Positions 1 to 5,683 of a stretch of 7,590 nt of DNA are shown piece by piece. Under the pieces are notes generated by a model that was given only the letters and a program-made list of their open reading frames with translations, was not told where the DNA came from and did not search any database. The translations under genes and the position numbers were made by a program. Every line of letters begins with the position of its first letter. Within the stretch, counting starts at the first letter, position 1. Source of the DNA: Ileibacterium sp. (GTDB taxonomy: Bacteria > Bacillota_I > Bacilli_A > Erysipelotrichales > Erysipelotrichaceae); NCBI GenBank assembly GCA_021443945.1, contig JABUSF010000006.1, positions 49,908 through 57,497 on the forward strand, written 5' to 3'.

Positions 1-741
1 GTACTGCTGCTGGACGTTACTCCACTGACTCTGGGTATCGAAACAATGGGCGGCGTCATGACACCACTGATTCCAAGAAACACTACAATTCCTACAAAGA
101 AATCTCAGATTTTCTCTACCGCTGCTGACAACCAGCCTGCTGTTGACATCCGTGTTCTGCAGGGTGAACGTCCAATGGCAAACGACAACAAAGAACTGGG
201 CAACTTCCAGCTGACTGGTATTGCTCCAGCACGCCGCGGCACTCCACAGATCGAAGTTACATTCGATATCGATGCCAATGGTATCGTTAACGTTACTGCT
301 AAAGATAAAGCTTCCGGCAAAGAACAGAACATTGTCATTCAGAACTCTGCCGGTCTGTCCGAAGATGAAATCGACAGAATGGTAAAAGAAGCTGAAGCCA
401 ACAAAGCAGAAGACGAAAAGAGAAAAGCTCAGGTTGAAACAAGAAACAAAGCAGATGCCTTCATTGCTCAGATCGACAACATGCTGGAAGATGACAAAGA
501 CAAGATTCCAGAAAAAGAAGCCGGTGAACTGAAAGCTCTGCGCGACGATCTGCAGAAAGCTCTCGACGAAAACAACATGGATGAAGTCGAAAGAAAACTG
601 AACGATCTCGAAAAAGCAGCTCAGGCTGCCAGTCAGGCCATGTATCAGCAGGCTGCTTCTCAGCCAGCTGACGACGCTGCAGCATCCGACAACAAAGGCG
701 GAAACGACGACGTTGTAGATGCTGAATTTACTGAAAAGTAA
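1..741 (+). CDS. dnaK: Chaperone DnaK (Hsp70), C-terminal part, 5' end outside window
   Basis: Hsp70 chaperone; it binds unfolded segments in the cytoplasm in an ATP cycle driven by DnaJ and GrpE. The reading frame is open from base 1, so 246 C-terminal residues are present out of roughly 610 usual for the family; the ATPase domain is cut off by the window edge. The visible part begins at the interdomain linker (VLLLDVTPLTLGIET). It continues through the beta-sandwich substrate-binding domain, with TTIPTKKSQIFSTAADNQ and VLQGER, then the helical lid. It ends in a low-complexity Ala/Gln stretch and the conserved acidic tail DDVVDAEF. The Met codon at 46 is internal, not a start. dnaJ follows 59 bases downstream, the usual order. 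No CIRCE operator can be assessed because the promoter lies outside the window. Confidence 0.98.
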   Translation, partial: VLLLDVTPLTLGIETMGGVMTPLIPRNTTIPTKKSQIFSTAADNQPAVDIRVLQGERPMANDNKELGNFQLTGIAPARRGTPQIEVTFDIDANGIVNVTAKDKASGKEQNIVIQNSAGLSEDEIDRMVKEAEANKAEDEKRKAQVETRNKADAFIAQIDNMLEDDKDKIPEKEAGELKALRDDLQKALDENNMDEVERKLNDLEKAAQAASQAMYQQAASQPADDAAASDNKGGNDDVVDAEFTEK

Positions 742-751
742 AAATCAAACC

Positions 752-780
752 GTACAGGAGGCATGGCCTCCTGTACTTTT
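752..780 (+). terminator. Hairpin between dnaK and dnaJ, possible attenuator
   Basis: A perfect 11-bp inverted repeat (752-762 GTACAGGAGGC and 766-776 GCCTCCTGTAC) encloses a 3-base ATG loop. It is followed by only four T residues and then CC. The stem is strong but the T tract is short, so partial termination or protection of the upstream mRNA 3' end seems more likely than a full stop. That would let dnaK be made in excess of dnaJ. This is inferred from sequence only. Confidence 0.7.
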
Positions 781-786
781 CCAGAT

Positions 787-794
787 AAAGGAGG
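787..794 (+). promoter_or_regulatory. Ribosome binding site of dnaJ
   Basis: AAAGGAGG lies six bases before the dnaJ ATG at 801, a near-consensus Shine-Dalgarno site. Its AGGAGG core (789-794) is also exactly complementary to CCTCCT at 767-772 in the right arm of the hairpin just upstream, so two competing folds are possible. Confidence 0.85.
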
Positions 795-800
795 ACTTCC

Positions 801-1988
801 ATGGCCGATAAACGGGATTACTATGAGGTGCTTGGGGTAGACAAGTCGGCGGACGCAGCTGCCATTAAAAAAGCATACCGGAAGCTTGCCATGAAATATC
901 ATCCGGACGTAAACAAAGAGCCCGGAGCTGAAGACAAGTTCAAGGAAATCAATGAAGCATACGAAGTGCTCAGTGATGAAGAAAAACGCAGAAATTACGA
1001 CCAGTATGGATTCGCGGGGGTAGATCCCAACTTTGCAGCCGGTCAGGGATTCCAGGGCGGCTTTGGCGGCCAGGGATTTGACTTCTCCGATCTGTTTGGA
1101 CAGGGCGGCTTCTCATCCGGAAGCTATTCCTCCGGCGGATTTGGAAACGGAGGCTTTGAAGACATCTTCGGAAGCTTCTTTGGCGGCGGAGGAAGCCGTT
1201 CACAGACATACCGAAACACACGTCCAATGCAGGGTGAAGACCGCTATATGCAGATGCGGGTGGATTTCATGGATGCCGTTCACGGCAAAACAGAAACCAT
1301 CTCTCTGGATGTAGATGAGCCTTGTGAACACTGCCACGGCACAGGAGCTGAAAATCCTTCCGATGTGGAAGTCTGCGAAAAATGTCATGGAACCGGAACC
1401 GTTTACGAACAGGTCCGCACTCCATTTGGCAACATGCAGCAGCAGGTAGTCTGCGATGAATGTCACGGAAAAGGCGAAACCATTAAGGTAAAATGCAAGA
1501 CCTGTGACGGACTTGGTTATCAGCACCGCAAAGTAAAACTGGACATCAAGATTCCGGAAGGAATCCGTTCCGGTCAGCAGATCCGCATTCCTGGAAAAGG
1601 TGAACTGGGAACTAACGGCGGACCAAACGGCGATCTCTATATTGAGATCATGGTCAGCCCCCATCCAACCTTCAGAAGGGAAGGCAACGATATCTACATC
1701 ACTGCTCCGATCTCCGCAGTGGATGCAACCATTGGTGCCACCATTGAAGTGCCAACCGTTCACGGAAACGTGGATCTGAAGATTCCGGAAGGAACGCAGC
1801 CAAATCAGAAATTCCGTCTGAAAGGAAAAGGCATTAAATCCAAGAGCGGAACCGGCGATGAATATGTAGAGATCAAAGTCGAAATTCCAAAGAAAATCTC
1901 TAAAAAAGAACGTGAGCTGTACGAACAGATCAAAGAAGAATCTCAAAAAGAATCTCCATTTGAAAAGTTCAAAAACCACTTCAAATAA
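801..1988 (+). CDS. dnaJ: Chaperone protein DnaJ (Hsp40, type I)
   Basis: Co-chaperone that delivers substrates to DnaK and stimulates its ATPase through the J domain. All type I parts are present in its 395 residues. The J domain spans about residues 1-70, with HPD at 34-36. A long Gly/Phe-rich linker covers about 71-140. The cysteine-rich zinc domain has four CxxCxGxG repeats starting at C175, C192, C218 and C232 (third residue pairs CEHC, CEKC, CDEC, CKTC). Two beta C-terminal substrate domains and a charged Lys/Glu tail follow. The length is slightly above the usual 370-380, mostly from the Gly/Phe linker. The ATG at 801 has AAAGGAGG in good position. The gene lies directly after dnaK and is closed by a terminator, so it is the last gene of the chaperone operon. 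Confidence 0.98.
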   Translation: MADKRDYYEVLGVDKSADAAAIKKAYRKLAMKYHPDVNKEPGAEDKFKEINEAYEVLSDEEKRRNYDQYGFAGVDPNFAAGQGFQGGFGGQGFDFSDLFGQGGFSSGSYSSGGFGNGGFEDIFGSFFGGGGSRSQTYRNTRPMQGEDRYMQMRVDFMDAVHGKTETISLDVDEPCEHCHGTGAENPSDVEVCEKCHGTGTVYEQVRTPFGNMQQQVVCDECHGKGETIKVKCKTCDGLGYQHRKVKLDIKIPEGIRSGQQIRIPGKGELGTNGGPNGDLYIEIMVSPHPTFRREGNDIYITAPISAVDATIGATIEVPTVHGNVDLKIPEGTQPNQKFRLKGKGIKSKSGTGDEYVEIKVEIPKKISKKERELYEQIKEESQKESPFEKFKNHFK

Positions 1989-2000
1989 TGGAATTACAGA

Positions 2001-2030
2001 AAGCGCAGGCATTCAGTCTGTGCTTTTTTT
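2001..2030 (+). terminator. Intrinsic terminator after dnaJ
   Basis: AAGCGCAG (2001-2008) pairs with CTGTGCTT (2018-2025) with one G-U pair and a 9-base loop. The right arm runs into an unbroken T tract ending at 2030. It closes the dnaK-dnaJ unit 12 bases after the stop codon. Confidence 0.85.
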
Positions 2031-2046
2031 GATGTCTTCTTTTGGG

Positions 2047-2052
2047 TATCAT
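2047..2052 (+). promoter_or_regulatory. Candidate -10 element of the NiaR-type gene
   Basis: TATCAT matches the sigma-A -10 consensus at five of six positions. The only -35 candidate at normal spacing lies in the T tract of the dnaJ terminator (about 2024-2029) and is poor. If used, transcription would begin near 2058-2061, at or next to the ATG, giving an essentially leaderless mRNA. Confidence 0.4.
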
Positions 2053-2060
2053 GAAAGAAG

Positions 2061-2564
2061 ATGAAAAAAGAAGAACGGCGCAGCAGAATTCTGCTGCGGT
2101 TAAAACAAAGCGAAGCTCCGATCAGCGGCAGTCAGCTGGCTCGGGAATTTGGCGTGAGCCGACAGGTGATTGTATCGGATATAAAAACGTTAAAGCAGAA
2201 TTATCCAATTGAAAGTCTGAACAGCGGTTATTTCTGCACAAACCGGCAGGTGAGCCGTCTGATTCATGTCAGTCATGACAATGAGGAGATGGAAAAAGAG
2301 CTCAACTGCATTGTGGACTGCGGCTGCAGCATGGTCGATGTAAAAATTCTTCACCCTGTCTACGGCTGGATGAGTGCCGGACTGACCATTGTCAGCCGCA
2401 AAGATGTCCTCCGGTTTTTGGAGAAGGTTCAAAAAGAAAAAGTTGCACCATTGACCGCGCTGACCCAGGGAGATCATTTTCATACGGTGTATGGGGACAG
2501 TGAACAGGATCTGGACGATCTTTGCGCAGCTCTCGACGGATTGGGGCTGCTGGTGAAATCGTAA
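2061..2564 (+). CDS. niaR: NiaR/YrxA-type transcriptional repressor (HTH_11 + 3H domain)
   Basis: Probable repressor of NAD synthesis or niacin uptake genes, responding to nicotinate in characterised Bacillota relatives. The 167 residues match the family length. A winged-helix HTH lies at about 6-60 (LLRLKQSEAPISGSQLAREF, then GVSRQVIVSDIKTLK). The 3H ligand domain spans about 68-167, with ILHPVYG at 96-102 and QGDHFHTVYG near 136-145. H72, E80, H139 and H141 keep the spacing of the metal-binding set I recall from the Thermotoga homologue TM1602 (79, 87, 146, 148). The start is forced: TGA at 2052-2054 closes the frame upstream. The only purine-rich stretch (2053-2060) touches the ATG, so no normally spaced ribosome site exists. 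It is a one-gene unit with terminators on both sides. No NAD gene is adjacent, so its targets lie elsewhere. Confidence 0.9.
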   Translation: MKKEERRSRILLRLKQSEAPISGSQLAREFGVSRQVIVSDIKTLKQNYPIESLNSGYFCTNRQVSRLIHVSHDNEEMEKELNCIVDCGCSMVDVKILHPVYGWMSAGLTIVSRKDVLRFLEKVQKEKVAPLTALTQGDHFHTVYGDSEQDLDDLCAALDGLGLLVKS

Positions 2565-2572
2565 GATTGTTT

Positions 2573-2608
2573 AAAAGGCTCAGAATCTTTCAGATCGGGC
2601 CTTTTTTT
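2573..2608 (+). terminator. Intrinsic terminator after the NiaR-type gene
   Basis: AAAAGGC (2573-2579) pairs with GCC plus the following T tract (2599-2608). An inner ATCT/AGAT helix sits around a TTC loop. Seven T residues follow the right arm at 2602-2608. The stop codon is eight bases upstream. Confidence 0.75.
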
Positions 2609-2650
2609 CAGTCTGTATTTCCTTTGCAGGCATGTGCAGACTTTTTGGAA

Positions 2651-2706
2651 TCGGCCGTTAAAAAGACCGGTTCTGTTAGGAAAAACAAAGAGTGTCGAAT
2701 GGCCGA
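2651..2706. repeat. Imperfect inverted repeat upstream of the DUF362 gene
   Basis: TCGGCCGTT (2651-2659) and AATGGCCGA (2698-2706) are inverted copies with one mismatch, 38 bases apart. The right copy ends just upstream of where a -35 element for the downstream gene would lie. The left copy is also part of a local 7-bp stem (2648-2654 with 2667-2673). An operator is possible but chance is not excluded. Confidence 0.35.
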
Positions 2707-2735
2707 AAATCTTTCAGCAGAAAGGCTGGACATAG

Positions 2736-2741
2736 TAAAAT
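2736..2741 (+). promoter_or_regulatory. Candidate -10 element of the DUF362 gene
   Basis: TAAAAT lies 33 bases before the ATG at 2775 and after the upstream terminator, so a promoter is expected here. The -35 candidate (TTTCAG, 2712-2717) is weak. The ribosome site GAGGA (2764-2768) has normal spacing. Confidence 0.4.
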
Positions 2742-2774
2742 AGTCTTAACAAACCAACGAGAAGAGGAAATCAA

Positions 2775-3641
2775 ATGAGTAAAAGCAAAGTTTATTTTAC
2801 CCGGGAACTCACCCCGCAGGCTGTGGTCAAAATGATGGATGTCCTGGACCGGAAACTGCCTGGAAAAGTGGCTGTAAAACTCCATTCGGGAGAAGTGGGA
2901 AACCAGAACTTTCTGAGACCTGAATTTATGAAGGATGCCGTGGAAAAGGTAAAGGGCACGGTGGTGGAATGCAATACGGCCTATGAAGGAAAACGCAATA
3001 CCACCAAAGCCCACTGGCAGACCATGCAGGACCATGGGTGGCTGTCCATTGCTCCGGTTGACATTATGGATGAAGAGGGAGAGATCGCTCTTCCAGTGGA
3101 AAACGGACATCACCTGGACGTGAATTATGTCGGCGATCATTTAACGAATTACGATTCCATGCTGGTACTGTCCCACTTTAAAGGCCATCCCATGGGCGGA
3201 TTTGGCGGTGCTCTCAAAAACATCTCCATCGGCATTGCATCTTCCCATGGCAAAGCCTATATCCATGGGGTGAAGGAAGTGGAAAAAATCTGGACAGCGG
3301 ATCATGATTCCTTTTTGGAATCCATGGCCGATGCAGCCAGTACCATTGCCAAACTTTTTGGGGAAAACATTATCTATGTCAATGTGATGAAAAATATGTC
3401 GGTTGACTGTGACTGCTGTGCGGTGGCGGAAGATCCGGCCATTGCAGACATTGGCATTCTGTCTTCCACAGACCCGATTGCCCTGGATCAGGCCTGTCTG
3501 GATTTGGTCTATGCCAGCGAAGATCCGGGCAGAGATCATCTGCTGGAAAGGATTGAAAGCCGCCATGGCGTTCATACTGTGGAAGCAGCCGCTGACCTTG
3601 GCTTTGGAAGCCGTGAGTATGAATTGATTGAAATTGAATAA
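2775..3641 (+). CDS. DUF362 domain protein, short form without ferredoxin insert
   Basis: Member of the DUF362 family, often annotated as an uncharacterised Fe-S centre protein; no reaction can be assigned. The 288 residues carry the family core: VAVKLHSGEVGN at about 32-43, the Gly-rich stretch GHPMGGFGGALKNISIGIAS followed by GK, the cluster SVDCDCC (C212, C214, C215), and the conserved late segment DIGILSSTDPIALDQA. Many relatives have a two-cluster 4Fe-4S ferredoxin segment after the Gly-rich stretch. Here that place holds VEKIWTADHDSFLESMADA, with no CxxCxxC motif. The three close cysteines could still bind a metal or cluster. No signal peptide or membrane segment is visible, so it is probably cytoplasmic. 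GAGGA at 2764-2768 supports the start. It is monocistronic, closed by a strong terminator. Confidence 0.88.
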   Translation: MSKSKVYFTRELTPQAVVKMMDVLDRKLPGKVAVKLHSGEVGNQNFLRPEFMKDAVEKVKGTVVECNTAYEGKRNTTKAHWQTMQDHGWLSIAPVDIMDEEGEIALPVENGHHLDVNYVGDHLTNYDSMLVLSHFKGHPMGGFGGALKNISIGIASSHGKAYIHGVKEVEKIWTADHDSFLESMADAASTIAKLFGENIIYVNVMKNMSVDCDCCAVAEDPAIADIGILSSTDPIALDQACLDLVYASEDPGRDHLLERIESRHGVHTVEAAADLGFGSREYELIEIE

Positions 3642-3645
3642 TCCC

Positions 3646-3683
3646 AAAAGGACGGAAACGGGCGGTTTGTTTCCGTCCTTTTT
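3646..3683 (+). terminator. Strong intrinsic terminator after the DUF362 gene
   Basis: A perfect 14-bp stem (3646-3659 AAAAGGACGGAAAC with 3669-3682) encloses a 9-base loop and ends in a T tract to 3683. It begins four bases after the stop codon. The A run on the left arm could also give some termination on the opposite strand. Confidence 0.92.
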
Positions 3684-3728
3684 CTGCTCTTTTCAAAGAG
3701 CCACAGAGCATGGAATGTACAGGCACGA

Positions 3729-3737
3729 TGCTAAGAT
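3729..3737 (+). promoter_or_regulatory. Candidate extended -10 promoter of corA
   Basis: TGC directly followed by TAAGAT forms an extended -10 element, which can work with a poor -35; none is convincing here. It lies 23 bases before the ATG at 3761, leaving a leader of about 17 bases that holds the GAAGGA ribosome site (3745-3750). Confidence 0.45.
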
Positions 3738-3760
3738 AGGAAAGAAGGAATGGTGCTGGT

Positions 3761-4702
3761 ATGCTGTCTTTTTACAAAACAGATGAAAACGGAAATCTTC
3801 ATACAGTGGATCAAGTCTGCCGGGGATGCTGGGTGTCGGCGGTGGCACCGGATGAAAAGGAACAGGAGTTTCTGCAGCGTGAAATGGGGATTGTCCCTGA
3901 ATTTGTAAAAGCTTCTCTGGATGCGGAAGAAACATCCTATGTGGACCGAAACGAAGAAAACGATCAGATTCTGGTCATTGTGGACTATCCGGAACAGGAC
4001 TCTCAGTCCAATCGGCGCATGACCTCTTACATCACCCTGCCCATTGGTGTCATTTTGCTGGAAGGGTGCATTGTAACCATTGCCAACCAGCCCAACAGCA
4101 CGGTCAACGCTCTGGAAAGCGGTCGGATTAAAGATCTGGATACTCGTTATAAAACCAGATTCCTTCTGCAGGTTCTGCTTTTAATCTCTCAGGAATTTCT
4201 GACCTATCTGCGTCAGATTGAAAAACTGAGCACCCAGACAGAGCAGCGTCTGTATAAAAGCATGAAGAACAGAGAACTGATCCATATGCTGGAACTGGAC
4301 AAATCTTTGGTTTATTTTTCCACCTCTCTGAAAGGGGATGAACTGACCTTAAATAAGATTATGAGGTTCAAAGACATCCCTCTGTATGAAGAGGATGAGG
4401 AACTGCTGGAAGACGTGATGATCGAAATCAAGCAGGCCATCGAGATGAGTGAGATTTATTCCAACATTAACAGCCGGACGTCAGAAGGCTTTTCCAATGT
4501 GATCAACAACAATATGAACATCATCATGAAAAGACTGACAGTGATTACCATTGTCATGTCCATTCCAAATATGGTCTATGGATTTTACGGCATGAACGTA
4601 ACCGGCCTTCCGGTGCCCTTCGCCTGGTTCCCGATGGTGATTTCGGTTGTGCTTTCCATTCTGTGCTGGTTCTATTTTGAGAAAAATGATCATTATGACT
4701 GA
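3761..4702 (+). CDS. corA: CorA-family divalent metal ion transporter
   Basis: Inner-membrane channel of the CorA family, usually carrying Mg2+ (sometimes Co2+ or Ni2+) as a pentamer. The 313 residues show the typical layout: a large soluble N-terminal domain, a long charged helical region (about 125-255) leading to the pore helix, and two membrane segments at the C terminus (about 257-276 and 287-306). The signature YGMN is present, with G277-M278-N279 at the end of the first segment, and a short Lys/Asp tail stays in the cytoplasm. The loop after GMN reads VTGLPVPFAWF rather than the MPEL-type loop of classical CorA. It therefore belongs to the divergent CorA branch common in Bacillota, and the ion preference is uncertain. 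The ATG follows GAAGGA by about 10 bases. Monocistronic. Confidence 0.92.
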   Translation: MLSFYKTDENGNLHTVDQVCRGCWVSAVAPDEKEQEFLQREMGIVPEFVKASLDAEETSYVDRNEENDQILVIVDYPEQDSQSNRRMTSYITLPIGVILLEGCIVTIANQPNSTVNALESGRIKDLDTRYKTRFLLQVLLLISQEFLTYLRQIEKLSTQTEQRLYKSMKNRELIHMLELDKSLVYFSTSLKGDELTLNKIMRFKDIPLYEEDEELLEDVMIEIKQAIEMSEIYSNINSRTSEGFSNVINNNMNIIMKRLTVITIVMSIPNMVYGFYGMNVTGLPVPFAWFPMVISVVLSILCWFYFEKNDHYD

Positions 4703-4706
4703 GTTG

Positions 4707-4733
4707 GAGTTTCCAAAAGCGGAAGCTCTTTTT
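4707..4733 (+). terminator. Intrinsic terminator after corA
   Basis: GAGTTTCC (4707-4714) pairs with GGAAGCTC (4721-4728) with one T-G pair and a 6-base loop, followed by five T residues. It serves the plus-strand corA transcript. Confidence 0.85.
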
Positions 4734-4752
4734 ATATGGAGAAGAAAGAAGC

Positions 4753-4790
4753 AAAAAGTCTGGATTTGAAAAAAGATCAAATCCAGGCTT
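4753..4790 (-). terminator. Intrinsic terminator for the minus-strand thioesterase/zinc-ribbon unit
   Basis: A 13-bp stem with one G-U pair (4756-4768 with 4778-4790) encloses a 9-base A-rich loop. Read on the minus strand, the second arm ends in TTTTT (the AAAAA at 4753-4757). The minus-strand stop codon lies seven bases upstream at 4797-4799. With the corA terminator it separates two convergent units. Confidence 0.85.
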
Positions 4791-4796
4791 CTGGTT

Positions 4797-5159
4797 TCAG
4801 CGGTTCAGAGGGGTTCCGCATTTAGGGCAGTATTCAAAGTCCTGATCCAGGGGGTATCCGCAGTGGGGACAGTTTGACACGGGAAAGCCGGTCTGACGGA
4901 TCACAAGGTGCTCTTCGAGAAGCTGGCGGTTTGCCTGCAGAATCTCGGACTTGCTCAGCCCTTCGATTTGACCGGAACATCCGTTGGAAAAACGGACTTC
5001 ATACTGTTTCTGGAAGGTAAAAACGGGGATGAAAAACAAAATCAAACGGCTGCCGGTTTCTGCAATCTCCGCCTCCTGCAGAGAGCCGTCCGGGGGGAAC
5101 GTTAAAAATACCCTGGTCAGAGACTTTGCAAAGGGCAGAACAGCGATCATGAAAAACAT
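4797..5159 (-). CDS. Small zinc-ribbon protein with degenerate N-terminal half
   Basis: No function is assigned. With the start at 5159 the protein has 120 residues. The C terminus is a clean zinc ribbon, CPHCG then 10 residues then CPKCG (C97, C100, C111, C114). The N-terminal half (MFFMIAVLPF, then GSRLILFFIPVFTFQKQYEVRF) resembles the zinc_ribbon_15-like pattern of an MFF start and a hydrophobic FFIP-F core. The cysteine pairs expected around that core are missing; only C61 remains. The frame is open to 5327, but most of that lies under the thioesterase gene. I chose 5159 because MFF matches the pattern, a GAAAGGGG ribosome site lies seven bases upstream, and it starts four bases after the thioesterase stop. 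The ATG at 5213 (138 residues) is possible but lacks a ribosome site. Translationally coupled to the thioesterase. Confidence 0.72.
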   Translation of the reverse strand: MFFMIAVLPFAKSLTRVFLTFPPDGSLQEAEIAETGSRLILFFIPVFTFQKQYEVRFSNGCSGQIEGLSKSEILQANRQLLEEHLVIRQTGFPVSNCPHCGYPLDQDFEYCPKCGTPLNR

Positions 5160-5163
5160 ACGC

Positions 5164-5607
5164 TCAGCCCCTTTCAGCGGCGGGATGCGGATGTTCTTTT
5201 TTTCGGGACTCATTGATAAAGTACATGGTGAAGGTGGCCCGGCATAGAAGTTTGTTTTCATCGTTGAAAATAAATACTTCATAGACTCCGGTGGAATGAC
5301 CGGCTGAAATTTCACTGGCGATGGCAATCAGTCTGCCGCCGGTTCCCGGCTTGATGTAGTTGATGGAAGCGCTGAGAGTGACAGATTCCCGCCCGGTGGT
5401 AAAGCTGGCGGCACCAGCGGCGGTATCGGCCAGAGAAAACAGGGCACCCCCGTGAACCAGACCGTAAATGTTAAGGATTTTTTCATCCAGATTCATTTCC
5501 ACTTTGGCGTATCCTTTTCTGATTTCTGTTACTTTCATGTTGGAAGACTGCAGAAAATGATTGTCATTGTTTATGCGGTTCATGATTTTGATGTATTTTT
5601 CGTCCAT
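5164..5607 (-). CDS. PaaI-type hotdog-fold acyl-CoA thioesterase
   Basis: Probable cytoplasmic thioesterase cleaving an acyl- or aryl-CoA; the substrate cannot be read from the sequence. Its 147 residues form a single hotdog domain. The family signature lies at 46-68: N46, G49, the HGG at 52-54 at the start of the central helix, and D61 in ALFSLADTAAG, the position of the catalytic Asp in E. coli PaaI. The strand segments SVTLSASINYIKPG (75-88) and VYEVFIFNDENKLLCRATFTMY close the sheet. No paa pathway genes are nearby, so a housekeeping or detoxifying role is more likely than phenylacetate breakdown. A GGAAAGGA ribosome site lies seven bases before the ATG. First gene of a two-gene minus-strand unit with the zinc-ribbon protein. 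Confidence 0.9.
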   Translation of the reverse strand: MDEKYIKIMNRINNDNHFLQSSNMKVTEIRKGYAKVEMNLDEKILNIYGLVHGGALFSLADTAAGAASFTTGRESVTLSASINYIKPGTGGRLIAIASEISAGHSTGVYEVFIFNDENKLLCRATFTMYFINESRKKEHPHPAAERG

Positions 5608-5683
5608 GAGGGGGTCCTTTCCAATTTCTTTTTTTGTAAACCTGTTCTAATCTTATCGTAGAAAATACAAGGGGGAGATTCAA
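5608..5683. promoter_or_regulatory. Divergent promoter region
   Basis: These 76 bases separate the minus-strand thioesterase from the plus-strand membrane protein gene, so both promoters must lie here or inside the genes. The centre is AT-rich. TAAGAT on the minus strand (5656-5651) and TAATCT on the plus strand (5648-5653) are possible -10 elements that would overlap. Neither has a convincing -35. Confidence 0.35.

Noticed and set aside
763..840. Short frame starting at the ATG in the hairpin loop and running into dnaJ
   Set aside because: Its AGGAGG is one base from the ATG, too close for initiation. The ATG is in the loop of a perfect stem, and 25 codons show no meaningful product.
1200..2012. 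Long open frame (270 codons) on the minus strand across dnaJ
   Set aside because: It is antisense to a full, well-matched dnaJ. The translation is rich in Phe and aromatic residues, as expected from the antisense of Lys/Glu codons, and resembles no family.
2051..2213. ATG at 2051 as an alternative start upstream of the NiaR-type gene
   Set aside because: It is out of frame with the HTH domain and soon ends in a stop. The NiaR frame is closed upstream by TGA at 2052-2054.
2522..2743. Plus-strand frame of 73 codons across the niaR end and spacer
   Set aside because: It crosses the niaR stop and its terminator, starts inside niaR without a ribosome site, and looks like no protein family.
2565..2774. 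Riboswitch or NiaR operator in the spacer before the DUF362 gene
   Set aside because: Apart from the terminator, an imperfect inverted repeat and a -10-like element, no known riboswitch core or clear NiaR palindrome is visible.
3403..3627. Alternative plus-strand frame within the DUF362 gene
   Set aside because: It lies in a shifted frame under conserved DUF362 motifs and has an unusual Trp- and Ile-rich composition.
5160..5327. N-terminal extension of the zinc-ribbon frame to 5327 (176 residues)
   Set aside because: This part is the other frame of the conserved thioesterase. It has Pro/Ser-rich, unlike-protein composition and no ribosome site at 5327.
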